A stretch of 25,232 nucleotides of DNA from Mariaggregatimicrobium sp964498785 (GTDB lineage: Bacteria > Zhuqueibacterota > Zhuqueibacteria > Thermofontimicrobiales > Thiofontviventaceae), in NCBI GenBank assembly GCA_964498785.1, contig CAZCJL010000105.1, forward strand, positions 1 to 25,232, given 5' to 3'. The notes under the pieces are model-generated. The model was not told the origin of the DNA and ran no database searches. It saw nothing but the letters and a program-made list of their open reading frames with translations. Positions within the stretch are counted from its first letter, which is position 1. Every line of letters starts with the position of its first letter. This document shows, piece by piece, positions 16,617-24,994 of this stretch. The translations under genes and the position numbers were made by a program.

Positions 16617-18932
16617 TTATTCTGTTGATTTTAGCGCTCGCAAACCATTTGTGACGACGATTAAGCTGGCGCCCATGTCTGCAAAAACAGCCATCCACAG
16701 CGTCGCCAATCCGGGGATTGCCAGCGCTACAAATATTGCTTTGAGAAACAACGCAATAAAAATATTTTGTTTGATAATTGCCGCAGTGCGGCTGCTGAGA
16801 CGCTTTAAAAGAGGGAGCCTGCTAAGATCATCTTTCATGAGCGCAATATCAGCGGTTTCCAGAGCGGTATCGGTCCCGGAATAACCCATGGAAATGCCAA
16901 TTGTAGCTGTTGCCAGCGCGGGCGCGTCATTAATTCCATCCCCGACCATCGCAATATGTCCGTACTTATCCCGCAGTTCCATGATGACAGCCGCCTTGTC
17001 GCCGGGTAGCAGTCCGGCGCGAAATTCATCAATTTCTATGGCGCTGGCTATCGCTTCGGCGGTTTTCTCATTATCTCCGGTAAGCATCAGGATTTTTTTT
17101 ATGCCAGAACGATGCAGATTTTTGATCGCCTGTTTTGCATTTGCCCGCACCGCATCAGCAAGGGTGATTATTCCCAGCAGTGATTTACTATTGCCGACGA
17201 TAACCGTGGTGAGCTGCTGCTGTTCTAATTCTACCAGAAGATCATGCACATCGTCCTGACACCAGTTATTCTCATCGAAAAAACGATGATTTCCGACGTA
17301 AAATTTTTCACCACCAATTTCACCGCGTATGCCCTGTCCCGGCATGGCTTCGAAATTATCCACTGACAATAGAGCTACATCCTGATTTTTTGCAAACTCC
17401 ACGATCGCATCGGCAATCGGATGCTCGGAGTAATTTTCCAGCGAAGCTGAGATTTGGATTAATTTTTCTTCCGAAGTATAATTTACCGGAATTAACTGCT
17501 GGACGGCTGGTTTGCCTAAAGTTAATGTGCCGGTTTTATCGAATGCCAGCGCTTTTAAGGTGGAGAAATTTTCCAGATACGCTCCTCCTTTTACCAGAAT
17601 ACCGTTTCGAGCGGCGTTGGTTAATGCACTGACAATCGTCACCGGCGTAGAAATTACCAGTGCGCAGGGACAAGAGATCACAAGAAGGACAAGCGAGCGA
17701 TATAGCCATTCCCTGAATATGCCGCCTAAAAACAGCGCTGGAACAATTGCCATTAAAAGAGCCAGTGAAACAACTGCTGGTGTATAATAATAGGCAAATT
17801 TTTCCACAAAGGATTGCGTTGGCGCTTTTTTTGCTTGCGCCTCTTCAACAAGATGAATAATTTTCGCAATAGTAGAATCTGAATATTCCCGAGTTACCCG
17901 AATCTCGAGTGTTCCTTTTTGATTTATTGTGCCGGCGAAAACCTCGGAATCCGACGCTTTCTTGATGAGATCGCTTTCGCCGGTAATAGATGATTGATTT
18001 ACGTAAGATGTTCCGGTTGTGACGATTCCGTCCATCGGAATGCGGTCGCCAGGCTTAATGACGAGCGTGTCACCGATTTTTACCTCCTGAACCGGCAGCT
18101 CAACCGATGCGTCTCCGGATTTTACCCAAGCCGTGTTTGGCGCCAATTCCATGAGTGATTCAATGGAGCGCCGGGCACGTTGCACAGAATAGGATTCCAG
18201 TAACTGTGCCAGCGTAAACAGAAAAACGACCATTGCCGCTTCAGACCATTCACCGATAAACAGCGCGCCGATTACCGCGAGACTCATCAAAAAGTTCATG
18301 CCTAAACGCAAGTTACGTGCCTCGACCAATCCTTTCGGAAAAATATAAATACCGCCGCTGATCACGGCCACCAGAAAAAAAGGTAGAATGACCGTGTTTT
18401 GAAAATTTGTCAGATTCAAGATCATTCCACTGATGGCAAATACGCCGGAGAGAATGGTCAGTATCAATAATTTGTATTTTCGCCACAAAGAAAACCTGGT
18501 CAGTATTTGGGATTTGTTTTCAGAACGCGCGTCGAAACCGATTCGTTTTAGAGCGCTAATGATCTTGTTTTCAGGAATGGTGTGACGCACTGTCAATTTG
18601 TTGGCGATTAAATTAAAAGATATGTCCTGAATCCCCTGTAATCGCATCAATTCTTTTTCAATTGGACGCGATTCGTCGGCACAATCCATTCCCGTTATGA
18701 TGAATGCTGTTTCTTGTACATGCTCTGGCTGCACAACCGAATACCCGGATTTCTCCACTATTTTCCTGACATCCTGAAAATTGCTTTGTCCATCGTTAAT
18801 TTCAAACCGAAGCTTTTTATTGATAAGATGAATTTTTACCCGTTCAATTCCAGGCAAACTCTGTATATCCTGCTCCAGATGAAGGGCGCAATCCGCGCAA
18901 TCCAAACCGTCTATCTGAACATTGTATTTCAT
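16617..18932 (-). CDS. zntA: P1B-type heavy-metal (Zn/Cd/Pb) efflux ATPase
   Basis: A 771-residue pump that exports divalent soft metals using ATP. There are two N-terminal heavy-metal-associated domains: the first has GLDCADC (Cys12, Cys15); the second has GMDCADE, keeping Cys84 but with Glu87 in place of the second Cys. Core P-type motifs are intact: TGES (317-320), the membrane CPC (421-423), the phosphorylation site DKTGT (Asp465), HP in SEHPIADAI, TGDNEKTA and GDGINDAPAL. The last membrane segment has the DMGAS aspartate diagnostic of Zn/Cd/Pb pumps rather than copper pumps. Its AAGGA ribosome site lies within the final codons of the arsR-type gene 3 bp upstream, so translation is probably coupled. 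It is co-regulated by that sensor. Confidence 0.94.
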   Translation of the reverse strand: MKYNVQIDGLDCADCALHLEQDIQSLPGIERVKIHLINKKLRFEINDGQSNFQDVRKIVEKSGYSVVQPEHVQETAFIITGMDCADESRPIEKELMRLQGIQDISFNLIANKLTVRHTIPENKIISALKRIGFDARSENKSQILTRFSLWRKYKLLILTILSGVFAISGMILNLTNFQNTVILPFFLVAVISGGIYIFPKGLVEARNLRLGMNFLMSLAVIGALFIGEWSEAAMVVFLFTLAQLLESYSVQRARRSIESLMELAPNTAWVKSGDASVELPVQEVKIGDTLVIKPGDRIPMDGIVTTGTSYVNQSSITGESDLIKKASDSEVFAGTINQKGTLEIRVTREYSDSTIAKIIHLVEEAQAKKAPTQSFVEKFAYYYTPAVVSLALLMAIVPALFLGGIFREWLYRSLVLLVISCPCALVISTPVTIVSALTNAARNGILVKGGAYLENFSTLKALAFDKTGTLTLGKPAVQQLIPVNYTSEEKLIQISASLENYSEHPIADAIVEFAKNQDVALLSVDNFEAMPGQGIRGEIGGEKFYVGNHRFFDENNWCQDDVHDLLVELEQQQLTTVIVGNSKSLLGIITLADAVRANAKQAIKNLHRSGIKKILMLTGDNEKTAEAIASAIEIDEFRAGLLPGDKAAVIMELRDKYGHIAMVGDGINDAPALATATIGISMGYSGTDTALETADIALMKDDLSRLPLLKRLSSRTAAIIKQNIFIALFLKAIFVALAIPGLATLWMAVFADMGASLIVVTNGLRALKSTE

Positions 18933-18935
18933 ATT

Positions 18936-19292
18936 TTATTCCTTTGCATGATTTACCGCTTCCCTGACCAGATTTTCAATGTGCGCATCGTCCAGAGAAT
19001 AATATGCCATTTTTCCTGCTTTTCGATATTTCACAATGCGCATCCCTTTTAACAGCCGCAACTGATGCGAAATTGCGGACACCGAAACACCGATTAATGT
19101 CGCCAGATCACACACACATAATTCACCGACTGTCAGCGCGAGCACAATCTTTAAGCGAGTCGGATCTCCTAATACATTGAATGTTTCCGCCATCTCGATA
19201 ATGTCGTGCTCCGGTGGTAGGGTCGCTGAAGTTTTAGCGACTTTTGCAATATCAACTGAAGTTGTTTTGCAGATTCCAGTTTTTGATTTCAT
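18936..19292 (-). CDS. ArsR/SmtB-family metal-sensing repressor (CadC/SmtB-like)
   Basis: Taken from the ATG at 19292, giving 118 residues; a longer frame starts with TTG and adds a low-complexity stretch. It is a winged-helix dimeric repressor that leaves its operator on binding metal. Two metal sites are visible. The alpha3-type site ELCVCDLA (Cys59, Cys61), with the N-terminal Cys8, resembles the CadC Cd/Pb site. The alpha5-type motif D-x-H-x10-H-x2-E (Asp102, His104, His115, Glu118) at the C-terminus matches the SmtB zinc site. The recognition helix is SVSAISHQLRLL. It sits directly ahead of the efflux ATPase, the usual sensor-pump arrangement. No Shine-Dalgarno sequence precedes the ATG. 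Confidence 0.92.
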   Translation of the reverse strand: MKSKTGICKTTSVDIAKVAKTSATLPPEHDIIEMAETFNVLGDPTRLKIVLALTVGELCVCDLATLIGVSVSAISHQLRLLKGMRIVKYRKAGKMAYYSLDDAHIENLVREAVNHAKE

Positions 19293-19299
19293 TTTAATA

Positions 19300-19322
19300 C
19301 AAATATTTGAGTAATTGTTCAA
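19300..19322 (-). promoter_or_regulatory. Candidate ArsR/SmtB operator
   Basis: Just upstream of the repressor start lie two overlapping dyads: TTGA-N2-AATT-N2-TCAA at 19307-19322 and CAAATATTTG at 19300-19309. The first fits the TTGA...TCAA half-site spacing of ArsR/SmtB operators. Its location 15-30 bp before the ATG would let bound repressor block transcription of the whole operon. Confidence 0.6.
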
Positions 19323-19518
19323 GTGAAATATATAAAAATGAAATTTAATAATCAAGTAAAATTATTAGAGTTGAAAATAGTGGGTGGGATTGCTTAACCT
19401 GAGTTATTAAAAAACGGTGCCACCGAGAACCCGAGGCCACAGCAAAACAAAACCGTTGGCGCGAAATAATCATCAAAATCCGATAGCAATAGCAAATAAT
19501 GTATCTTTTTATAATTTT

Positions 19519-20274
19519 CTAAAAATCAGTGCGCTCTGAGCCTCTTTTGATATCGTTTTCACTAACCCGGACTTTTTCGTATAACAAAAAATTGCCTCGC
19601 TTGCCCACTTGCATAATGAGCTGCATCTTTTTCAAACAATAAGTAATTCGCCTGGCTTTATATCGGGGACAACCGATTTTTTCAGCCAAATCTTTGGTTG
19701 AAAACGGATGTTCGAGATGCTCTGGTAAAAATATTAAAAAATCCGCTTTGTTATTGAAACGAGTTTCACTAACCACCTCAAGCAATTTTCTGTCAATAAT
19801 GCTTGTGCCCTTGCGACGCCAGCTTCCCTTGCCATCATCACAACGAATTTCTTCCTCGCGGATCATCAACACGATCAGACTAAAATTATCAATTTCAACT
19901 AAATCCGGGATTCGAACCAGCTCATCAAAAATGTCGATTGTGCGCCCTTTTTTTGGTGATTTCCGGCGGCTTTTCACACGGCTATCTTTTTTATCAATCT
20001 TAATAATCCATTTTTCCAAAGAAATCGGATACACCAAATTTAGCCGATGTTCTTTTACGAGTGTTCTTAATTTTTTTCGAATCGCTGAAAAATTTCTGGT
20101 TTGAATTTCAAACAGCTCATCCCCACGCACAACATCAATCAGAAAACCGTCCACATTGATTTCGAATGTGTCGTTTGGTTGGGAAATCCACTCTTTGAGC
20201 GCTGCATGAAGGGAGCCTTCATTCTGTTCGCCGATTCTGAATCCCGAATCGTTTATTTTATTTCGATTTTTCAC
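19519..20274 (-). CDS. Putative PD-(D/E)XK-fold and winged-helix protein, unknown function
   Basis: A 251-residue protein that I do not recognise as a named family. The N-terminal 100 residues look like a restriction-endonuclease fold: a helix with Glu19 (EGSLHAALKEW), then strands giving Asp47 (FLIDVVRG) and Glu56-Ile-Gln58 (LFEIQT), i.e. the D...ExQ variant of the PD-(D/E)XK site. A basic linker (KSRRKSPKKGR) follows. The C-terminal part (about 185-251) looks like a winged helix (STKDLAEKIGCPRYKARRITYCLKKMQLI, then a wing GKRGNFLLYE). The start must be GTG at 20274 or later, because TGA closes the frame just upstream; no ribosome site is evident. It follows the methyltransferase gene by 67 bp. 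A DNA-binding or nuclease role is inferred only. Confidence 0.65.
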   Translation of the reverse strand: MKNRNKINDSGFRIGEQNEGSLHAALKEWISQPNDTFEINVDGFLIDVVRGDELFEIQTRNFSAIRKKLRTLVKEHRLNLVYPISLEKWIIKIDKKDSRVKSRRKSPKKGRTIDIFDELVRIPDLVEIDNFSLIVLMIREEEIRCDDGKGSWRRKGTSIIDRKLLEVVSETRFNNKADFLIFLPEHLEHPFSTKDLAEKIGCPRYKARRITYCLKKMQLIMQVGKRGNFLLYEKVRVSENDIKRGSERTDF

Positions 20275-20341
20275 TGTTCAATTAAATGCATGATTTCGAG
20301 AAAGGTTTCTTGCGAAAAACAAACTTTGAAAAGAGTAACGA

Positions 20342-21145
20342 TTATGGTTTAATTCCGACGCCTTTAAACCATGTATAAAAAAACGTACCTTCCGGTGGTC
20401 GGGCTGTGTTTTCCATGTCTTTCAGCCCTTTGTTCCAGGTAGACGTGCTTACAATTGCAGAATTGAGAACTTGTACTTTGGCAGAGTTAATCATGGGAAT
20501 GATAATTTTGTTCAACACGCCATCAGCCAATTTCAGATCTGAAGCATCGGTATACACCCAGCGCGGTTCCACAGTTTGAATATTGAAATCAGCCGCTTGT
20601 AGTAACGGATACAGCTTGCGCCCGATCAATGGATCGTGCCCCAGTGCTTGTTGAGCAACGATCAGCGAATTCCAGACATCGAGAGACTCACGTGTTTCCG
20701 GATGCCAGAAACATGAGCCGTGGTCACCTTCTATCAATGTAATTGAGCCGCCAGGTTTCAGGATGCGCTTAAATTCAGTTAATGCATACACTGGATCGTC
20801 TAAATGTTCCAACACAAAGCAAACGAACACATGGTCGAATGATGCATCATGAAAGTTAGTATTCAGAATATCAGCTTGTATGAAAGTAACATTGGTAACA
20901 TTAAGTGCTTGAAGATAGGCGTTGGCTTTGCGGAGCGATTCCATGCAAATATCAATGGACGTGATTCGTGAATCTGGATTTTTTTTAGCCAGCAAATATG
21001 ATTGAGCGCCAACTCCACAACCAGCTTCAAGCACATGGCTGCCAGCCGGGTAGTTTGTTCCGCGATGTAATAATCGTTCCAGAATAAATGATTGTTCTGT
21101 CAAGCGTTGCGTTTCTCTGACCGAGTAGCCATGTACATAACTCAT
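20342..21145 (-). CDS. Class I SAM-dependent methyltransferase
   Basis: A 267-residue enzyme of the Methyltransf_11/25 type. Motif I is VLEAGCGVGAQ (38-48), followed by SRITSIDICMESL, whose Asp binds the SAM ribose. FIQADILN is the adenine-contact motif and FVCFVLEHLDDPVYAL is motif IV with the post-IV helix. RILKPGGSITLIEGD completes the fold. The N-terminal YVHGYSVRETQRL leader is seen in UbiE-like proteins. The C-terminal 100 residues should define the substrate, which I cannot name. The gene follows the sialidase stop by only 13 bp and has its own AAAGGA ribosome site, so it is in the same transcript. Confidence 0.9.
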   Translation of the reverse strand: MSYVHGYSVRETQRLTEQSFILERLLHRGTNYPAGSHVLEAGCGVGAQSYLLAKKNPDSRITSIDICMESLRKANAYLQALNVTNVTFIQADILNTNFHDASFDHVFVCFVLEHLDDPVYALTEFKRILKPGGSITLIEGDHGSCFWHPETRESLDVWNSLIVAQQALGHDPLIGRKLYPLLQAADFNIQTVEPRWVYTDASDLKLADGVLNKIIIPMINSAKVQVLNSAIVSTSTWNKGLKDMENTARPPEGTFFYTWFKGVGIKP

Positions 21146-21158
21146 TGAAATTCCTTTC

Positions 21159-22334
21159 TCAGTCAGAATTTATATCCGCGTGCGCTGTCAACAATTGCAC
21201 AGGAAAACGAACGAATCTGATTTGATGATACCGGGGTTTCCCGTTATCAGCATGTTCATAAAGCAAACCGATCTGGCCGTCCGGGAGTCGTGTCAGGCAC
21301 GAATAGGCAGCGAATCCTTTGTAAATAACTAATTTCTCAGACCATGAATTTCCATTGTCGCGACTACCTCTTACGGTCATCCTTTTTCGATTTTCTTTTA
21401 CGGCAGGATTTGAAAACAGGATCAGATTATTCCCATTATAATCACCATATCGTAAAATACTGGCCTGGCAACGGGATTCGACCAGGGTTGTATCGTGCCA
21501 GATTTTTAACCAGGTTTCGCCGCCATCCGTACTTTTTGAAACTGCGCGGCAGCCTTTATTATTATATGAGCGCATATTCATCATTAACGTTCCGTCGGAT
21601 AGTTCTACGATTTGGCTTTCATTGCAGCCCGGACGAATGGGTTGGCTTTTTCGCCACGTTTTGCCGTAATCATCGCTAATCAACGCATGCGCTCCGTGGC
21701 CGAAGGGGCCATCGGCAATAGTGCCATCGGGATCATCATAACTATGGTTGGCAGGAATTATCAGTCTGTTCGAGTATTTACCCTGTGTGAGTTGAATTCC
21801 GATTCCGGGACCAGTTGCATACCATCCCCATGAGGCGTCTTTGCATGTTTCTGTCACCTCAACCGGTTCTGACCATGTCAATCCATCATCGTCGGAGAAA
21901 CAGAGAAATACACGTCGCGTGTCTTTGCTTTCTTTGCGGATGATTTGGGATTCGACATCTTCGCCCAGATTCCAGGTCATGAACAGCCAGATGCGCCCGC
22001 TTTGTTGATCCACTACCGGGCAGGGATTTCCGCAAGTATTTTTCCCATGGTCCCAAACTATTTGCTGCCGACTCCATGTTGTGCCGTTATCTGTTGATCG
22101 TTTAATCAACAAATCGATATCACCTGAATCTCCGCCTTCCCGACCTTCGCAGAACGCCAGCAGTGTGCCTGCTGTGGTTACAATTAATGACGGGATTCTG
22201 TACCCATTGTAATTATCCTGACCCTGCTGCCATAATACGGTTTTATACATGCTATCAATTTGGTAACAATTCATCGTAAATAATATCAGGATGACCAAGA
22301 AAAAAGGGATTCGGATATCATGTATAGTATTCAT
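21159..22334 (-). CDS. GH33-like exo-alpha-sialidase, probable lipoprotein
   Basis: A 391-residue six-bladed propeller enzyme expected to release terminal sialic acids from glycans. A signal segment (9-20) ends at Cys23 in a lipobox-like TMNC. The sialidase YRIP motif supplies Arg46. GDID gives a candidate acid/base Asp72. Five Asp-boxes of S-x-D-x-G-x-T-W form are at 80, 147, 220, 268 and 324. NESQIVEL provides Glu239 and AAYSCL Tyr344 as the likely nucleophile pair. NMRS (Arg255) and TVRGS (Arg322) complete a plausible arginine triad. The start ATG has AGGAG upstream. It follows the propeller gene by 33 bp. Whether the bacterium eats sialic acid cannot be told; no nan genes are in the window. 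Confidence 0.88.
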   Translation of the reverse strand: MNTIHDIRIPFFLVILILFTMNCYQIDSMYKTVLWQQGQDNYNGYRIPSLIVTTAGTLLAFCEGREGGDSGDIDLLIKRSTDNGTTWSRQQIVWDHGKNTCGNPCPVVDQQSGRIWLFMTWNLGEDVESQIIRKESKDTRRVFLCFSDDDGLTWSEPVEVTETCKDASWGWYATGPGIGIQLTQGKYSNRLIIPANHSYDDPDGTIADGPFGHGAHALISDDYGKTWRKSQPIRPGCNESQIVELSDGTLMMNMRSYNNKGCRAVSKSTDGGETWLKIWHDTTLVESRCQASILRYGDYNGNNLILFSNPAVKENRKRMTVRGSRDNGNSWSEKLVIYKGFAAYSCLTRLPDGQIGLLYEHADNGKPRYHQIRFVRFPVQLLTAHADINSD

Positions 22335-22367
22335 AGCATTATCTCCTAAAAAATATTAAAAAGGTAA

Positions 22368-24575
22368 CTATTTTGCATACAAAAATTTTTTAGCTTTTGA
22401 CTCATTTCCAATTTTAAGCGAATAGAAATAAACACCGCTGGTCACATTTTTTGGCGCCCATCGTACAAAATATTTATTGGGATACAAATATTGAGCAACA
22501 AGTTGTTCTACCTGACGGCCTGTAATGTCGTATATTTCAAGTGTAACAAATTGTGGTGAATATAAAATAAATTCAATGGTTGTGGCACGGTTAAACGGGT
22601 TGGGATAGTTTTGGGCTAATGAGACGATATTAGACAATATGGAATCTTCTCCGCTACCAGACAATGGCGGTACGCTGGACAGTTTAAGCGTACTGATTCC
22701 TGACAAGGAGCAAATCCATGCGAAATAATCAGTTACATAAATATCTGCGGATTCATTTTTATAAATGTCTTTAAAAGTATCCAGCGACATAACCACTTCT
22801 TTAGTGAGGAGGTTAAAAACGTTAATCCCTTGCGGTACAATCGCCCAAATCAGATATGGATTGTTCTGATTCCAAAACATTTTTCCTGTTTTTTGGTTGA
22901 TAAATTCTGTTAAATTTAATGTTTGTTTAGAAATTTTGGAAATGCATTTCCCGCTTGCCAGCAGATAGGTTCCGAGATCAATGAGGGTTGATATTTCCTG
23001 TGTGTAGTCGTTAATCGGGAATTTAAGGAAATCCAAAACCTCCACAGTCTCGCGTTTGATTTTGACGACGCCAGTGTGCAAATCTCCGAACGTGTCTTCG
23101 CTTGTAAAAGCAATCCAGATAAATTGATTGTCATGAACCAGACTGGTAATCCGCGAGCAGGTTTGGCTATCTATTTCTTTTGCAAAGTTAATTGAAACAG
23201 TATCTGCGGTTTGTTTATGATAACGATATAATCCGCAATGAGTCGCAATCCAAACATAATCCTGATCGATTTCTGTTAAATAAATTGTCGGACTCGCTGG
23301 TCGGAATGATTGTTTTAATTGCATCTGCTCCCGATTGTAACATCGGAGTTCACGAGTAGTGCTAATCCACAGAAGTTGGTCATCAATAATTGTTTGCCTG
23401 ACCTCTGCCGGCATTTTATATTTGGAAGTAAAAAAATTGCTTTTTCCGTCTAACAGGATAAGATAATTTGCTGATCCGACATACGTTTTTTGGCCATCAG
23501 AACTGATCCCGCGGCTGAACGTACTTGGCAGAAACGGGGTGCTAATTTCCTCTAACGAAAAAGAGTTTTTGGGGATTTTATAGAACCGGTTTCGACGAAC
23601 CACGTAAAGGTTCTGTGCATCAGAGGTTATTTCTGCACCCCACCAATCATAAGGGATGATAAGCGAATCAACGACTGTTTTCTGCGGAGAATTTATGCGA
23701 TAAAGCCGGCCGGAAGTATTGATACAGTAAACAAAATTATCATCAAACGTAACGGAATGACAACTGTTAATCTTCGAGCCGGCCACAGATTCCAATTTAT
23801 GGCGAGATTTATGAAACGTATAAAATCCCGAGTTGCTTCCGATCCAGATATGATCGTCAACGCTGTTCGCTGTCCTGAATACTCCGACTGGAATGGAATC
23901 AGGCACGGAAAATTTTGTGATATCCAGCGTCTGTTTGTGAATTCGATTAATTCCGTTTACAGAGGAGGATATTTCAGGAGTTATTCCGATTTCACGTGAT
24001 ATCGCCCACACATAATTATTATCATCTAAGATTGAACAAATGCTGTTGCCGCTTAATCCGTCCTCAGTCGTCAATTGTTTTATCACTTTCAGAGACGCTT
24101 TATCTACCAGAAACAAACCGCTGTCAGTGCCTATCCATAAAATTTTTGCCTGCGGTAAAATAAATGTGGCATATATCGAAGAACCATTGTCTTCAGAATT
24201 AAGAAACGGCGTGAACTGCTTTGTTAGAATATCAAACCGGGCTGCTCCGGATCGCAGGCCAACCCATATTGCATGTTCGTCTACTGCCAGGCTGTGGCAC
24301 GAGCTATGGAGAAGGCCGTTTTTTGATATAAAGGAGTCCCAATAATTGAGATTATTTTTCCCGGTATAACGTATCAATCCACCTTCGCTGGCAATCCAGA
24401 TGGTACTTTCCCGGTGCTGATCGGCGGAAATGGCATGACCAAACATGGATATAAAGTGTTTCCATTGAAAAGTATCTGTTGCATTCAGACTGCTCTGCGC
24501 GATCGACTGGTGAGGTTGGATTATTAAAGAATAGAGAAAGAATAATAAATAAAGAAAAACACTTCTAAAAATCAT
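22368..24575 (-). CDS. Secreted beta-propeller protein with type IX secretion sorting domain
   Basis: A 735-residue exported protein. A signal peptide (1-26, ending SIAQ) is followed by about twelve repeats of the type DNYVWAIS / DHIWIGSNSGFY / DQYVWIATHCGLYRYHK. This is the two-component-regulator-propeller (ligand-sensor-like) pattern, probably two propellers. The last 85 residues form a Por/FlgD-like sorting domain: SLAQNYPNPFNRATTIEF, then LEIYDITGRQVEQL, ending SGVYFYSLKIGNESKAKKFLYAK. That tail directs export by the type IX system and cleavage or surface attachment. Although propellers of this kind usually sense ligands in hybrid two-component proteins, no kinase is fused here. No Shine-Dalgarno sequence precedes the ATG, common in Bacteroidota-like genomes. 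It starts the sialidase transcript. Confidence 0.88.
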   Translation of the reverse strand: MIFRSVFLYLLFFLYSLIIQPHQSIAQSSLNATDTFQWKHFISMFGHAISADQHRESTIWIASEGGLIRYTGKNNLNYWDSFISKNGLLHSSCHSLAVDEHAIWVGLRSGAARFDILTKQFTPFLNSEDNGSSIYATFILPQAKILWIGTDSGLFLVDKASLKVIKQLTTEDGLSGNSICSILDDNNYVWAISREIGITPEISSSVNGINRIHKQTLDITKFSVPDSIPVGVFRTANSVDDHIWIGSNSGFYTFHKSRHKLESVAGSKINSCHSVTFDDNFVYCINTSGRLYRINSPQKTVVDSLIIPYDWWGAEITSDAQNLYVVRRNRFYKIPKNSFSLEEISTPFLPSTFSRGISSDGQKTYVGSANYLILLDGKSNFFTSKYKMPAEVRQTIIDDQLLWISTTRELRCYNREQMQLKQSFRPASPTIYLTEIDQDYVWIATHCGLYRYHKQTADTVSINFAKEIDSQTCSRITSLVHDNQFIWIAFTSEDTFGDLHTGVVKIKRETVEVLDFLKFPINDYTQEISTLIDLGTYLLASGKCISKISKQTLNLTEFINQKTGKMFWNQNNPYLIWAIVPQGINVFNLLTKEVVMSLDTFKDIYKNESADIYVTDYFAWICSLSGISTLKLSSVPPLSGSGEDSILSNIVSLAQNYPNPFNRATTIEFILYSPQFVTLEIYDITGRQVEQLVAQYLYPNKYFVRWAPKNVTSGVYFYSLKIGNESKAKKFLYAK

Positions 24576-24779
24576 TTGTTAAAAACATCAAAAAAAATTG
24601 TAGAAAATTAAACTAATTTTTACAAAATAAAAATTATTGATATAAAACGCAAGCAAAATTTACTGTGAGATGGATTTGGTCGCTTTTTTTCGCTTATATT
24701 AAAGTAGTTTTACAAGAATATTAAAAAATCAGGAATATTTTATAGTTAAGTCCCTTATCCTGCATTATTCACAAAACGT
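24576..24779. other. AT-rich promoter region of the propeller-sialidase transcript
   Basis: Upstream of the minus-strand propeller gene, this roughly 200-bp, very A/T-rich stretch must hold its promoter. I could not choose boxes with any confidence, and no gene is visible. Confidence 0.35.
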
Positions 24780-24920
24780 GCCACAAAAGCACAGGGGTCA
24801 CAGAGAAAAAACAACGTGTGTGCGCATTACTTTTCAAATTGAATTAAGAAAAATTCGAGTTATTATTGTTTGCGTAACGTTTTAAAAATAAAAACTCTGT
24901 GTACTCTGAACCGCTGTGGC
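24780..24920. repeat. MITE-like 141-bp element with imperfect terminal inverted repeats
   Basis: The ends GCCACA...CACAGAG (24780-24805) and CTCTGTG...TGTGGC (24895-24920) are imperfect inverted copies, identical over 6 bp outside and 7 bp inside. They resemble the widespread GCCACAGAGACACAGAG dispersed repeats of many environmental bacteria. The interior encodes nothing. Confidence 0.7.
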
Positions 24921-24994
24921 TATGAATTTTTCAGGTTACATCATACTGAATCCCATCGCCTTCAGAATTGTTTAACCCTATAATTAATTTATGA

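Noticed and set aside
19519..21145. Restriction-modification pair (putative nuclease plus methyltransferase)
   Set aside because: The methyltransferase has a UbiE-like small-molecule layout and no DNA-methyltransferase catalytic motif (DPPY or PC) was seen.
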